Virus record (IMG/VR): IMGVR_UViG_3300003322_000571
Location: 248,001 to 312,000 of that record
DNA: 64,000 bases
Origin: a virus
Strand: one strand, 5' to 3'
Numbering within the stretch: the first letter of the stretch is position 1; the number at the start of each line of letters is the position of its first letter. The translations under genes and the position numbers were made by a program. The notes beneath the pieces are model-generated. The model saw only the letters and a program-made list of their open reading frames with translations. It was not told the DNA's origin and did not search any database. Below are positions 29,091-37,889 of the stretch, piece after piece.

Positions 29091-29127
29091 GATGATTCTC
29101 CTTGTGGGTTTGGTTATTCCGTGAAAA

Positions 29128-29135
29128 TATTTAGA
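29128..29135 (-). promoter_or_regulatory. Late promoter
   Basis: The minus strand reads TCTAAATA, 38 bases before ATG 29090. Confidence 0.55.
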
Positions 29136-29181
29136 TTCACAAGAAAACGGGAGACCTATCCGCTAAACATCGGTACCATTA

Positions 29182-29427
29182 TCACCCTGCGTCAACATTG
29201 GAGCTACCGCCTACTTGAGTATCTCCGCTAGAGTCAGTATCTCCAATTCTGTATACAGCACGATTGTTAACAAACACAGAACTACTTGAGGCAATCTTTG
29301 TATTGCCTCGCGAGTCAGTATCTCCGTTGCGTGCAGCGCCTACATTGTTAACGAATACGTCACTGCTTCCTGTTACAATCGCGTCGTTACGTGTGTCCCT
29401 ATCACCAATTCTTGATACACCTGCCAT
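29182..29427 (-). CDS. PAAR-like spike-tip protein (81 residues)
   Basis: The whole protein is built of a repeating unit: RIGDRDTRND, then GSSDVFVNN, then ARNGDTDSRGN, SSSVFVNN and YRIGDTDSSGD. The R-x-GD-x-D and GS(S)xVFVNN repeats are characteristic of PAAR-type proteins, which form a small cone that caps the gp5/VgrG spike (T4 gp5.4). The size fits. It has a late promoter (29445-29452) and a strong AAAGGAGG site. The gene is separated from the spike gene by about 17 kb, but expression from late promoters is shared. Confidence 0.8.
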   Translation of the reverse strand: MAGVSRIGDRDTRNDAIVTGSSDVFVNNVGAARNGDTDSRGNTKIASSSSVFVNNRAVYRIGDTDSSGDTQVGGSSNVDAG

Positions 29428-29444
29428 ACACAGTCCTCCTTTGT

Positions 29445-29452
29445 TATTTACG
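29445..29452 (-). promoter_or_regulatory. Late promoter for the PAAR-like gene
   Basis: The minus strand reads CGTAAATA about 20 bases before ATG 29427. It is back to back with the plus-strand late promoter at 29460-29467. Confidence 0.55.
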
Positions 29453-29459
29453 ATGTCCC

Positions 29460-29467
29460 GATAAATA
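29460..29467 (+). promoter_or_regulatory. Late promoter for the membrane protein gene
   Basis: GATAAATA is followed by CCCTATAAGAAAGGG (a small inverted repeat that includes the ribosome site) and ATG 29489. Confidence 0.6.
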
Positions 29468-29488
29468 CCCTATAAGAAAGGGACTATC

Positions 29489-29881
29489 ATGTTTGATGCA
29501 ATTACAGCGTTCTTTGCAGCGCTTCCGTTCACAAAAGCAACGTGGTTTACGCTAGGCACGTTGCTTTTCTTTGTTTGGCTGTTCGCTAAGGCTAGCCGAG
29601 ATCCGTTGAATCCAATCAAATGGGAACATTTGATCATGGACGGATTTAACAATCGTGCTTCACCGTATAAGCTCGGTTATTTGATTGGGTTGATCGTCGG
29701 TACTTGGATTGTCCTTCGCATGTCGGACAACGACAAATTGACATACGACATCTTCGGTATGTACTTGACATACTTGCTTGGTGGTGCTGGCGTTAACAGC
29801 TTTGCAAAAAGTAAAGCTGCGAGCCAAGAGGCAACGCAGCTTCGTGCACAAACAGATGACGATCAGATCCCTAAGCCGTAA
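29489..29881 (+). CDS. Membrane protein, 130 residues (holin candidate)
   Basis: Three hydrophobic segments are visible, around residues 15-33 (TWFTLGTLLFFVWLFAK), 60-78 (LGYLIGLIVGTWIVLRM) and 88-105 (IFGMYLTYLLGGAGVNSFA). A short polar, Gln-rich C-terminus follows. A late promoter and the small size with multiple membrane segments fit a holin or another inner-membrane virion protein. No classical holin motif is present, so the lysis role is inference. The end overlaps the converging minus-strand gene by 19 bases. Confidence 0.6.
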   Translation: MFDAITAFFAALPFTKATWFTLGTLLFFVWLFAKASRDPLNPIKWEHLIMDGFNNRASPYKLGYLIGLIVGTWIVLRMSDNDKLTYDIFGMYLTYLLGGAGVNSFAKSKAASQEATQLRAQTDDDQIPKP

Positions 29882-30267
29882 GCACAAACATTTCTGTCTT
29901 CAATGTAAACCCTGTCAGCTTTAGCGACAGGGTTTTTCGTTTCCACTTCAACAAAACTGTCGTACAGATACGGATTGTACGTCACTTTAGTTCCACCGAC
30001 GTCATGGAGTTCAATTTGATCAAATTGAACTCCATCTTTCCTAGGTTCATACCAGCGACAACCAACAATCTCTCCGACAATTCCAGCATGAACGTTCTTC
30101 GTTTGCTGTTCCAGCACTCTTTGCCTACCAGCTTCGCTGACGTAAAACGAAGCATCTTTTACTTCGATTACAGGGGCGTAACCTACGATTAACCCCTTGT
30201 GTTCGCCTTCCAAAGCTCTAATTGAATAGATCCTTCGGTTGATGTTCCGGTAGATGAAGCACTTCAT
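29863..30267 (-). CDS. Conserved phage protein with a SEAGRQRVL/KNVHA motif, 134 residues
   Basis: The protein starts MKCFIYRNINRRIYSIRALEG and contains VSEAGRQRVLEQQTKNVHAGIVGEIVG. Small phage proteins with a YRNLN start and a SEAGRQRVL...KNVHA core form a widespread family of unknown function. The C-terminal part (QIELHDVGGTKVTYNPYLYDSFVEV) is an extension with beta character. The start overlaps the RNase H stop (ATGA), so it is co-translated with replication genes. Confidence 0.65.
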   Translation of the reverse strand: MKCFIYRNINRRIYSIRALEGEHKGLIVGYAPVIEVKDASFYVSEAGRQRVLEQQTKNVHAGIVGEIVGCRWYEPRKDGVQFDQIELHDVGGTKVTYNPYLYDSFVEVETKNPVAKADRVYIEDRNVCAYGLGI

Positions 30268-31208
30268 TTGCTTAGCAGTGGAATGTACTGATCAATGCTT
30301 TCTTTGATCTTGTTCAGCTTCAGTTTTCCGATGAACTTCAAGATGAAGAACATCGAGAATGTCCGCTTCTTAGCGATCGCTTCTCTAACAGACTTCTCAA
30401 TCAGCTCACGAATTACAGGAGGCTGCATGGTCAAGTCAATCAGCAACTGGTTCTCTTCGAACAGGTCCTCCACCTTGAATTCAACTTGTTCGTGAACTGT
30501 CTCGCCGTCCTTTTCAACTGCGATCATTCCCTTCCAAGTCTCTTTCATTAGCTGAACACGCTCGAACGGATCAGTGTACGCTTTCTTGATACGTGTAGAG
30601 CGAACTCGCGGATACGCTGATTGAACATTGTCAGTGCTGTCTCCACGAAGGCACTTCTGGAACACATAGTACGCAGCATCACCGTCATAATCTTCAAGTG
30701 ATTGTTCTTTGTCAGTTGCAGGACTGATAACACGAACGTTACTTTGCGTGCACAACTGCAGCAAGTCACTGTCAGTGCTGATGATAATGATCTCGTCATC
30801 TTCACTAGTGTTAACCTGACAGAAACCAGCAATCAGATCGTCCGCTTCGAGGTTGTCTTCAACGAGTGAAATGATTGTTGTGTATTCGAAGATCAGCTTC
30901 TCGAACTCTTTCATGTGGTTCATGAAACGCTGGTACTTCTCCTTCTGCGACTGCGTCATATCCTGACGTCGATTTCCCTTGTAAGGAAGCTTCGAAATGC
31001 AAGCATCGCTTGCAGTATACGTCTTACGCCAGCTACGGCGGTCAAACGCCATAACAACCTTGTCAGGCTTGAACATTTTGAAGTATTTGTTCAGTGTGAC
31101 AAGGCCTGTATGCGTCGCTAGACCGGCAATCGTTTCATCCGACTCATGCGTATGAGAGAAGAACGTGCGGTACAGCATGTTCGAGATGTCAAAAACGAGG
31201 TATCTCAT
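30264..31208 (-). CDS. rnh: RNase H / 5'-3' flap nuclease (T4 Rnh family)
   Basis: The protein is 314 residues, similar in length to T4 RNase H (305). It has the FEN/PIN layout: YLVFDISNMLYRTFF near the N-terminus, VVMAFDRRSWRK, NLEADDLIAGFC, IIISTDSDLLQL, and CLRGDSTDNVQSAYPRVRSTRIKKA, which parallels the T4 ILKGDKKDNVAS region. The acidic residues make the metal site. It removes RNA primers and flaps on the lagging strand. The first codon is taken as ATG 31208; a TTG directly precedes it. It sits in an operon below polymerase and clamp. Confidence 0.85.
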   Translation of the reverse strand: MRYLVFDISNMLYRTFFSHTHESDETIAGLATHTGLVTLNKYFKMFKPDKVVMAFDRRSWRKTYTASDACISKLPYKGNRRQDMTQSQKEKYQRFMNHMKEFEKLIFEYTTIISLVEDNLEADDLIAGFCQVNTSEDDEIIIISTDSDLLQLCTQSNVRVISPATDKEQSLEDYDGDAAYYVFQKCLRGDSTDNVQSAYPRVRSTRIKKAYTDPFERVQLMKETWKGMIAVEKDGETVHEQVEFKVEDLFEENQLLIDLTMQPPVIRELIEKSVREAIAKKRTFSMFFILKFIGKLKLNKIKESIDQYIPLLSK

Positions 31209-31224
31209 CAATTCTGCTTTGTAG

Positions 31225-31686
31225 TTATTCGAAGTCGTTAATCATCTGACGGTCGGAGTTCTCAATCACTTCTTGTTCGAGACGGTCCATCAAGTTTTTG
31301 TACAGCGATAGAAGCCATTTTTGAACAACACCTTCGTCATCACGCGCGACGATTCCGTTGTCGCGCAAGTATTGAACAAATGCATCGTTCCAATCAAGCT
31401 CAATTTGAATGCCGCGTGTATCACTAACTTCAGCACTCTTAATCTCAACCCATGGTTCATTGCTATTGCGACGTGCTTCATCAGCTGCGTCTTGTTCACG
31501 CCGGAATTCGAGTTCCTTATTGGCTTCTTCCAGCTGTTGGACGATAGCCTCTTTTTGAGCTTCGATTTCGTGCTTTTCTTGTTGAATCTGGGCGATTCCC
31601 TTAGTCAATTCATCGAACTTTGCGTTGATACGCTCACGTTCGATTTTGTCACGATTCCACCAGTTAGAGAGTGCTTGAAACATCAT
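31225..31686 (-). CDS. Hypothetical coiled-coil protein downstream of the clamp, 153 residues
   Basis: Residues 15-75 form a strong coiled coil (RINAKFDELTKGIAQIQQEKHEIE...). After it comes a compact C-terminal region, IQIELDWNDAFVQYLRDNGI, then VVQKWLLSLYKNLMDRLEQEVIE. Its start overlaps the clamp stop (TTAATGATG), so synthesis is coupled to gp45. No known family was recognised. A replication- or transcription-associated role is suggested only by its place between clamp and RNase H. Confidence 0.65.
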   Translation of the reverse strand: MMFQALSNWWNRDKIERERINAKFDELTKGIAQIQQEKHEIEAQKEAIVQQLEEANKELEFRREQDAADEARRNSNEPWVEIKSAEVSDTRGIQIELDWNDAFVQYLRDNGIVARDDEGVVQKWLLSLYKNLMDRLEQEVIENSDRQMINDFE

Positions 31687-32405
31687 TAAGTCCTTGGTAC
31701 GACAAGAATGTCGAGGTTGTTGACCACGATCTTCAACATACCACGGGATGTGACGTAGAAGTTACCGTCTGGATTCGCCTTGAACAGTGTCGTGACCGTT
31801 TTAATAGGGTACTTATGGACAAAATTTGCCGGCTCACCATCGTCGTCATCCGTGTTTTCAATCGTGTCTGCGAATGAATATGTCAGCTTATCACTGTTGA
31901 TGTCAGCGATTTCAAACGAGACGCCCTTGTCTGTTCCGATGAATGTGATTTCATCAGCCTTCATCGCAGAAGTTCCCTGTTGCATTAGCAACACAGCTTC
32001 AGGCGTCATACGGATTTTGTGCTTAACGGCGTCGTTCAAAGACTTAGGCGCTTGAATAGTCTTCGGGTTAGCACACCGGTAGTCAACCTTGAATCCTTTG
32101 CCTTTCATGTTGATTGCACGTGCGAACGATTCTTCTGTGCCTTCACCTTCAACAGTGACATCCATCTCGAAGTTCGACATTCCGCGTGCGATATTGAATC
32201 GAGACATGAATACGTCGATACGGTTCAATCCAATCGATCCGAAAGGCAGATCAGGAACTCCCTTGTCGTGATAGAGAACAACAGTACGATCTTCGTCGAT
32301 TGCTCGAACCTTCCCAGGTTCAATGATGATGCTACCAATCTTGGCGAGCTCTGCTGTTTGCACTACATTCTGAATGTATGCCAGCGATGCTTGATCCATT
32401 TTCAT
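31686..32405 (-). CDS. 45: Sliding clamp (gp45-like)
   Basis: The protein is 239 residues (T4 gp45 is 228). It shows the clamp pattern of repeated beta-alpha-beta units: LAYIQNVVQTAELAKIGSIIIEPGKVRAID, IGLNRIDVFMSRFNIARG, and a C-terminal FYVTSRGMLKIVVNNLDILVVP. It forms the trimeric ring that tethers the polymerase and, in T4, activates late transcription through gp55/gp33. It lies between polymerase and RNase H. Loader genes (gp44/62) are not in this window. The leader shares a 20-base sequence with another gene at 43100. Confidence 0.85.
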   Translation of the reverse strand: MKMDQASLAYIQNVVQTAELAKIGSIIIEPGKVRAIDEDRTVVLYHDKGVPDLPFGSIGLNRIDVFMSRFNIARGMSNFEMDVTVEGEGTEESFARAINMKGKGFKVDYRCANPKTIQAPKSLNDAVKHKIRMTPEAVLLMQQGTSAMKADEITFIGTDKGVSFEIADINSDKLTYSFADTIENTDDDDGEPANFVHKYPIKTVTTLFKANPDGNFYVTSRGMLKIVVNNLDILVVPRT

Positions 32406-32468
32406 GGGTGTAAATCCTTGTTATAGTTATGTTGTCATGTTACTTGAGTTCGAGTTGTTGATCAACTG

Positions 32469-32488
32469 AAAGGGGCTGAAGCCCCTTT
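32469..32488. terminator. Terminator-like hairpin after the polymerase gene
   Basis: A 9-bp stem (AAAGGGGCT/AGCCCCTTT) with a 2-base loop lies directly downstream of the polymerase stop at 32490. On the minus strand it is followed by TTTCAGTTG, so the U-tract is weak and read-through into the clamp gene is likely. Confidence 0.6.
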
Positions 32489-32489
32489 C

Positions 32490-35336
32490 TCAGAACTCAA
32501 ACAAACTGTCTACAAACAGACTTTGTTTAGAAGGTGGTTCTTTGCCAATAGCCTTCAAGATATTCCCTAGCGGATTGTCGACCAGTCGTTCGATGTGAGC
32601 TTTCTTGTCGATCTTGAAGTTATCAAGGAACCACTGAGGGACGAAGTCAGCATCAACAGGCAAAGCCAAGCTCTTGAACTTGCCGTGATTACCGAGTAGG
32701 TAGTAGACACGAATCTTCATACCAGAAGAAATCTGCGGACTGACTTTGTCTTTGTACTGCTTAAGCATCAAGTTGTAGTAGATTGACGCTGCAACGTGAC
32801 CTGGAAGACGTGCGCTAGCACCTTCATCTTCATACTTTGACGTGTAGTCTTCAAGTCCCTTAACGCCCTTCGGTAGACCAATTGTACGTACGTCAGGTGC
32901 ATTGAGCAATTCGTCCTTGTACTCAACAATCGATACTGAGACAGATTCCCATGTTTCACCTTTCAAGAACCGTTCGATAAAGCCGTTCAGCTTCTTCGAC
33001 ACATGGACAGGAAGTGTTGTCTTCTTCGTGTCCAGTCCCATCACTTTCATCTTGTCGACAGGATCGCCGTCAAGGTTGATCAAGTGCAAGATGTAACGCT
33101 TCTTTTCAACGAAGATTCCGCGGTCGGAAACGATTTCACGTCCCGCCTTGATGATATTGTCATATCCGGCTGTGCATAGGAACGATTCACGCATGAACTC
33201 AGGGAACGATGCGTTGACAATGTCAGCAACACCGTCAGCAATTTCAATTGCTTCGTCAGCAGTACGACCGTGCGTCTTGAAATACGTTGAGTCAGTATCA
33301 CCGTAGATGATGTGGGTCGCTGGATGCTTACCGTTGAACTTCGGACCATGTAGAGAGATCAGCTCAGCTTCCTTCTCAGTATAGCCGGATTCCATCGCAT
33401 CTTTGACAGTCTCATACAGAGGGAAGTCAACGTTATACGATCCACCAAGCGTCTCGTTCGTCTTACGGCACTGATGACGGAGAATCATACGGCCTGTACC
33501 GGTTGTTGATTCACCAAGACGCAGGTCAAAGAACCGGAAGTACAAGTTCGTCAAAGCGCCGTAAAGGCTGTTCAGCTTAATTTTGTACACGTACTGAAGA
33601 CGGTCATAGTAACCAGCCTTCAACGCATCGCCAGCAGCCTTAGACTCACCCTTCAACTTCTGATACTTCTTACGAAGATCGTACCACTCAGCAAGCAACG
33701 CCGGAATGAAACCTTGTTTCGTTTGATCGAACACAGTTCCGTACCCAGACACAGCCCACTTACGTTCCGCGAAGTATTCACGCCATTCGGTCGCAGGCAT
33801 CGTCAGCTCCTTGCTTGAAGGACCGCGATAACTGTCTTCAAACACGAAAGTCAAGTTATCAAACGAGCCGTCTGCGAGTTTCTGAGCATCGGCTGCATAT
33901 CCCTTGAATTGTCCTCGAATAGTCTCAGGAGAGATGTTCAGAGAACGAATAGCAGATGGATACAGCGAGTTGATGTCAATCGACCCAATGAAATCATGAA
34001 GACCGACCTGTGGATACAGAACAAGAGCACCGTCAATTTGACGATCTTCCAAAGGTTGTGTTACGTTCTTTACGACTCTCCGAAGCGTATGATGGCAGTA
34101 GTTAATCAACGCCAGTTCGGCAAGCTTCAAAGTGCCGTTTACATGCGAAAACAACGCGGTTGAGAGGTGAACGTTAACGTTTGCAATGCCAACGTAGCCG
34201 AGTTTGTCTTCGAATCCGTTCAGAATCTCAGTATCTCGCAAGTTGTACCGGCTGAAGAACGCGTAGTTGTTACGGTACAAATCAGCAAGCGTACCTTCGT
34301 ACTCCAACTTAGGAAGAAGAGGTTGCTTTGTTTTGTCGTCGACCAGAACGTCAGCTGCAATTGCAGCAAGGGCGTACGAAGGCTTTTCACCAGGTTCGTA
34401 CTTCTTAACGAGGTTCATGTAGTCGATCTTAACACGCCCGACAGTATCAATCGTGTTGCCCATTAGCTTACCGTTTGTCGGATTCGGCACAGGACGGAAC
34501 GACACGTTGCCGAATGTTGGGAAGTCGAGTTGACGGAGGAACCTGAACTTGCCAGGATGCTGCTTGATCTTTGGATTCGGATTGTCGGTATAGACGAGAG
34601 TTGGCTTACCACTTGGTGTTTCAGCTAGTTCACTGCCAAGAGATAGAGGTTGCCGGTCAAGTACACGTGCAACGCGTTGTGCGATGTACGGCATATCAAA
34701 GAAGTCACTGTTCCAGCCAGACACAACGTCACTATCGCGCAATTCCTGCAGCAACAATAGCAAAAGCTCTTGCTCATCGTAGCAGATATGAATTTTCAGA
34801 CGGTAGTCAGTAGGGATCGGTGCATCAGGAGCGCATTCATTCATCTCACGACGAAGGCGTTCTTCAGTCCATCCCTCTTCAGGAGGGACAGTGAGAAGAA
34901 CGTATTCACGCTTCCAGCGATGATACAAAGCAACAGAGTTGATTGGTGCATACGGATTCGTAGCAACCATGTCAATAACTTGAACACCTAGTTCAGGATC
35001 GTAGTCAACTTCGATGTCGAGGAACGTAACATGAAGCTGAGGTGCTTCGATGCCGTAGTAGTGATTGGATAGGACGCGAATGTCAGGTGTGATATCGCTT
35101 TCCCACATCTGAATACCGCGATCATCGTATTCTTTGCGAGCCCGGCGATATTCACTGTTCTTTTTGAATTCTACTTTCGACACACGGTTGCCGTAGACGG
35201 TTTGGTAATCGCCGTCAGGATCATCGATGTAGAAGTAGTACGGAGCTGGGTAATCCTTAACGACGCGGTCGCCATCTTGATTTCGCTCCCAGACGATAAC
35301 TTGATCGTCTGTATGGATAGCAGAAATGTATGCCAT
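32490..35336 (-). CDS. 43: Family B DNA polymerase (gp43-like)
   Basis: The protein is 948 residues. The 3'-5' exonuclease motifs are FLDIEVD (Asp107, Glu109), VSGWNSDFFDMPYI and YNLRDTEI. The polymerase motifs are DINSLYPSAI (motif A), KLNSLYGAL (motif B), and YGDTDSTYF (motif C) with KKRYIL. It is slightly longer than T4 gp43 (898). The C-terminal SLFVDSLFEF resembles a clamp-binding peptide. It is the replicative polymerase with proofreading. A sigma70-like promoter lies at 35375-35403 and the leader AATAAGGAAAACAATAA precedes ATG. Confidence 0.97.
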   Translation of the reverse strand: MAYISAIHTDDQVIVWERNQDGDRVVKDYPAPYYFYIDDPDGDYQTVYGNRVSKVEFKKNSEYRRARKEYDDRGIQMWESDITPDIRVLSNHYYGIEAPQLHVTFLDIEVDYDPELGVQVIDMVATNPYAPINSVALYHRWKREYVLLTVPPEEGWTEERLRREMNECAPDAPIPTDYRLKIHICYDEQELLLLLLQELRDSDVVSGWNSDFFDMPYIAQRVARVLDRQPLSLGSELAETPSGKPTLVYTDNPNPKIKQHPGKFRFLRQLDFPTFGNVSFRPVPNPTNGKLMGNTIDTVGRVKIDYMNLVKKYEPGEKPSYALAAIAADVLVDDKTKQPLLPKLEYEGTLADLYRNNYAFFSRYNLRDTEILNGFEDKLGYVGIANVNVHLSTALFSHVNGTLKLAELALINYCHHTLRRVVKNVTQPLEDRQIDGALVLYPQVGLHDFIGSIDINSLYPSAIRSLNISPETIRGQFKGYAADAQKLADGSFDNLTFVFEDSYRGPSSKELTMPATEWREYFAERKWAVSGYGTVFDQTKQGFIPALLAEWYDLRKKYQKLKGESKAAGDALKAGYYDRLQYVYKIKLNSLYGALTNLYFRFFDLRLGESTTGTGRMILRHQCRKTNETLGGSYNVDFPLYETVKDAMESGYTEKEAELISLHGPKFNGKHPATHIIYGDTDSTYFKTHGRTADEAIEIADGVADIVNASFPEFMRESFLCTAGYDNIIKAGREIVSDRGIFVEKKRYILHLINLDGDPVDKMKVMGLDTKKTTLPVHVSKKLNGFIERFLKGETWESVSVSIVEYKDELLNAPDVRTIGLPKGVKGLEDYTSKYEDEGASARLPGHVAASIYYNLMLKQYKDKVSPQISSGMKIRVYYLLGNHGKFKSLALPVDADFVPQWFLDNFKIDKKAHIERLVDNPLGNILKAIGKEPPSKQSLFVDSLFEF

Positions 35337-35374
35337 TTATTGTTTTCCTTATTTGACACAGATTGTGCACGATT

Positions 35375-35403
35375 ACTTTAGACGTACCCGATAGAGACAT
35401 CAA
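35375..35403 (-). promoter_or_regulatory. Sigma70-like promoter for the polymerase gene
   Basis: The minus strand has TTGATG (35398-35403), a 17-base spacer and TAAAGT (35375-35380), about 40 bases before ATG 35336. It is weaker than the gp55 promoter but has ideal spacing. Confidence 0.5.
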
Positions 35404-35420
35404 CATTTTGTACCCTTTTG

Positions 35421-35428
35421 GATAAATA
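35421..35428 (+). promoter_or_regulatory. Late promoter of the fibre gene
   Basis: GATAAATA is followed by AAAGGAG and ATG 35456. It forms a divergent early/late pair with the polymerase promoter. Confidence 0.65.
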
Positions 35429-35455
35429 TTGAGAACATCCTAAAGGAGTTATGTT

Positions 35456-37843
35456 ATGTCTACATCTTTGCCGATCAAGGGCGATAACGACAAGAAGATT
35501 GGTGCCTACGGTGCGCCGCTTCAGGTCACAGCTCAAGACCAGCCAACGATGACTGTAAAGGTCCGCGCTGGTTCATTCTTCAATAGTCAAAACAATCTCG
35601 TCGAATACGCTGGTGGTACGACACCTATCATCTCTGCTCCTGTTTCAGGCGCAAAGTGGGTTCTCGTAACGCTGTCGGATACAGGTTCGCTGGCTCTCGT
35701 TAACGGAGCAAACCAATCTGCTCCAAACCTTCCAGCCGTCCCAGCTGGTGCGATTCCTCTTGCTGCGATTTACGTCACGTCGACAACGATCGCAATTACG
35801 CCTAACTTGATTCAGGATATTCGTCCATTCCTGCGTGCTGTTAACTCGGTTCCTGATGTTGCTGCAGAACTCGCTGATCGTCCAACGTTTACAGACGTTG
35901 ACAACGATCTCGCTTTGAAGGCTGACGTTGACGGTACGGCTAACACGACATTCGCTTTGAATAAGACATTCGTTGCTGGTTCGCCAAACTCCGACGCTTC
36001 GTTCGCAGTTAAGCGCGGTAACGCACCTGAGGTTGCTATCCGCTGGAACGAGTCGATCGATCAGTGGGAATTCACGAACGATGGTGTTACGTACAGTCAG
36101 TTTGCAGCAACGAGCGGTACTTATGCTCCTCTCGTTCACTATCACGTAGCTGCTGACGTTACGGACTTCAACCCAACTGTTAATGCATTGATTGCAGCAG
36201 CTCCAATTGCTCAATCGCAAGTGACAGGTTTGTCTACAACGCTCGCAACGAAGACGGATCAGGTCAACTTCCTCGCTCACGCAAACGATACATCAATTCA
36301 CCACACATTGCCACTTCCACAGTCAGCAATCACAGGTTTGACAGCTGCTCTTGCTGCTAAGGCTGACTCAACAGGCGGTACCTTCACTGGTGATATCACT
36401 GTTCAAGAAGGCACGAACCAGCCAATCGCGCTCGTAAGCGATGCAGGTAGTTCTGGTTTGACGGTTGACCGTGGTGTTAACCCTGACGCTAAGCTCGAAT
36501 GGGATGCGTCCAGCCAGACATGGATGTGCGGTACTGTCGGTTCGATGAACACAATTTTGACAGCAAATGCTGTTGCACTTGTTTCGTCTGTCAACGGTCA
36601 GCAAGGTGTTGTTGTTCTCGATGCAGCCGATGTAGGTGCAGCTCCAACAGTGCACACACACGTTGCCGCTGATATTACAGACTTCACGGCAGCTGTGACT
36701 GCTTTGATTCCAGCTGATGCTGTAACGTCCGTCAATGGTGATACAGGTGCGGTTGTGTTGACAGCAGCTGATGTAGGTGCAGCTCCAACTGTCCACACTC
36801 ACGTAGCTGCTGACATTACGAACTTCACTGCTGCAGTTACAGCTTTGATCCCTGTGACATCCGTCAATGGTGACACTGGTGCAGTCGTATTGACGGCTGC
36901 TGATGTAGGTGCGGCACCAACCGTTCATACTCACGTTGTTGCTGATGTAACAGACTATGTGACAGCTACCGATGCACGTATTGCAGCGGCCTCGATTGCT
37001 CAGTCACAAGTCACTGGTCTTGCAGCATCGTTCGCAGGTAAAGCAAATACAGTTCACACTCATGTCGCAGCTGATGTTACTGACTTTGCAACCGCAGTCG
37101 TCGCTGCTGCTCCTGTAGCATCTGTCAACGGTGACACAGGCGCTGTTGTATTGACAGCGGCAGATGTTGGTGCGGCTGCTACAGTTCACACGCATACTGC
37201 TTCTCAAATCACTGACTTTAACACAGCTGCTGATGCTCGTATTGCTGCTGCTACGATTACACAATCGCAAGTAACAGGTTTGACAACTGCGTTGGCTGGC
37301 AAGGCAAATACGGTTCACACGCACGTAGCTGCTGACGTCACTGACTTCACATCGGCAGTGAACGCTTTGATCCCTGTAACATCCGTCAACGGTGATACGG
37401 GTGCGGTTGTGTTGACAGCAGCTGATGTAGGTGCAGCTCCAACTGTCCACATTCACACATCTGCGGCAATCACTGACTTCAATACGGCTGTTGATGCTCG
37501 TATTGCTGCGGCTGATCCAACAAGCACGGTTGCAACTACTGATGCTACGCCAACACAAATCGTTGCTGTACCAACAACGACGGATAGTGTCGCGGCTGTA
37601 GAAGTAGTCGCTTCGGCGTTTGAATCAGCTACAGGTGATGCTAAGAGCGTTCGCGTATTCGCAATGGTTAAAAACATTGCTGGTACGGTGACGGTTGGTA
37701 CGCCAGATGTTACAACATCCGAAGACGCTGGTGCAGCTGCTTGGACTGTTACACTCGTTGTATCAGGTACGAACGTTGCTGTTACCGTCACAGGTGAAGC
37801 TGCTAAGAACATCGCTTGGAAGGCGAAGGTATCAGTAGCTTAA
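35456..37843 (+). CDS. Repeat-built tail fibre or collar-type protein, 795 residues
   Basis: The N-terminal 140 residues form an attachment-like domain (KVRAGSFFNSQNNLVEYAGG, LIQDIRPFLRA). Residues about 380-690 contain five copies of SVNGDTGAVVLTAADVGAA followed by PTVHTH and ADVTDF, alternating with TQSQVTGL units. These units are common in phage fibres and fold as trimeric shafts with metal-binding HxH. The C-terminus (SVAAVEVVASAFES...NIAWKAKVSVA) is a small beta domain. There is no obvious adhesin tip or chaperone motif, so it may be a partner fibre. A strong terminator follows. Confidence 0.7.
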   Translation: MSTSLPIKGDNDKKIGAYGAPLQVTAQDQPTMTVKVRAGSFFNSQNNLVEYAGGTTPIISAPVSGAKWVLVTLSDTGSLALVNGANQSAPNLPAVPAGAIPLAAIYVTSTTIAITPNLIQDIRPFLRAVNSVPDVAAELADRPTFTDVDNDLALKADVDGTANTTFALNKTFVAGSPNSDASFAVKRGNAPEVAIRWNESIDQWEFTNDGVTYSQFAATSGTYAPLVHYHVAADVTDFNPTVNALIAAAPIAQSQVTGLSTTLATKTDQVNFLAHANDTSIHHTLPLPQSAITGLTAALAAKADSTGGTFTGDITVQEGTNQPIALVSDAGSSGLTVDRGVNPDAKLEWDASSQTWMCGTVGSMNTILTANAVALVSSVNGQQGVVVLDAADVGAAPTVHTHVAADITDFTAAVTALIPADAVTSVNGDTGAVVLTAADVGAAPTVHTHVAADITNFTAAVTALIPVTSVNGDTGAVVLTAADVGAAPTVHTHVVADVTDYVTATDARIAAASIAQSQVTGLAASFAGKANTVHTHVAADVTDFATAVVAAAPVASVNGDTGAVVLTAADVGAAATVHTHTASQITDFNTAADARIAAATITQSQVTGLTTALAGKANTVHTHVAADVTDFTSAVNALIPVTSVNGDTGAVVLTAADVGAAPTVHIHTSAAITDFNTAVDARIAAADPTSTVATTDATPTQIVAVPTTTDSVAAVEVVASAFESATGDAKSVRVFAMVKNIAGTVTVGTPDVTTSEDAGAAAWTVTLVVSGTNVAVTVTGEAAKNIAWKAKVSVA
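36570..37470 (+). repeat. In-gene tandem fibre repeats (five SVNGDTGAVVLTAADVGAA-type units)
   Basis: Five units begin near bases 36585, 36728, 36859, 37120 and 37381. They are very similar at the DNA level as well (for example GATGTAGGTGCAGCTCCAAC recurs). Unequal recombination between units could change fibre length. Confidence 0.75.
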
Positions 37844-37860
37844 CTAGCGACTAGCCAATA

Positions 37861-37886
37861 AAAAAGCCCACCTAGGTGGGCTTTTT
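37861..37886. terminator. Bidirectional terminator (copy 1)
   Basis: A 12-bp stem (AAAAAGCCCACC/GGTGGGCTTTTT) with loop TA lies between the convergent fibre and DsbA-like genes. The same 26 bases recur at 48246-48271. Confidence 0.85.
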
Positions 37887-37889
37887 GTT

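Noticed and set aside
36570-37470. Tandem repeats resembling a repeat array or CRISPR
   Set aside because: The repeats are in frame inside a fibre gene, are longer than CRISPR repeats and have no constant spacer length.
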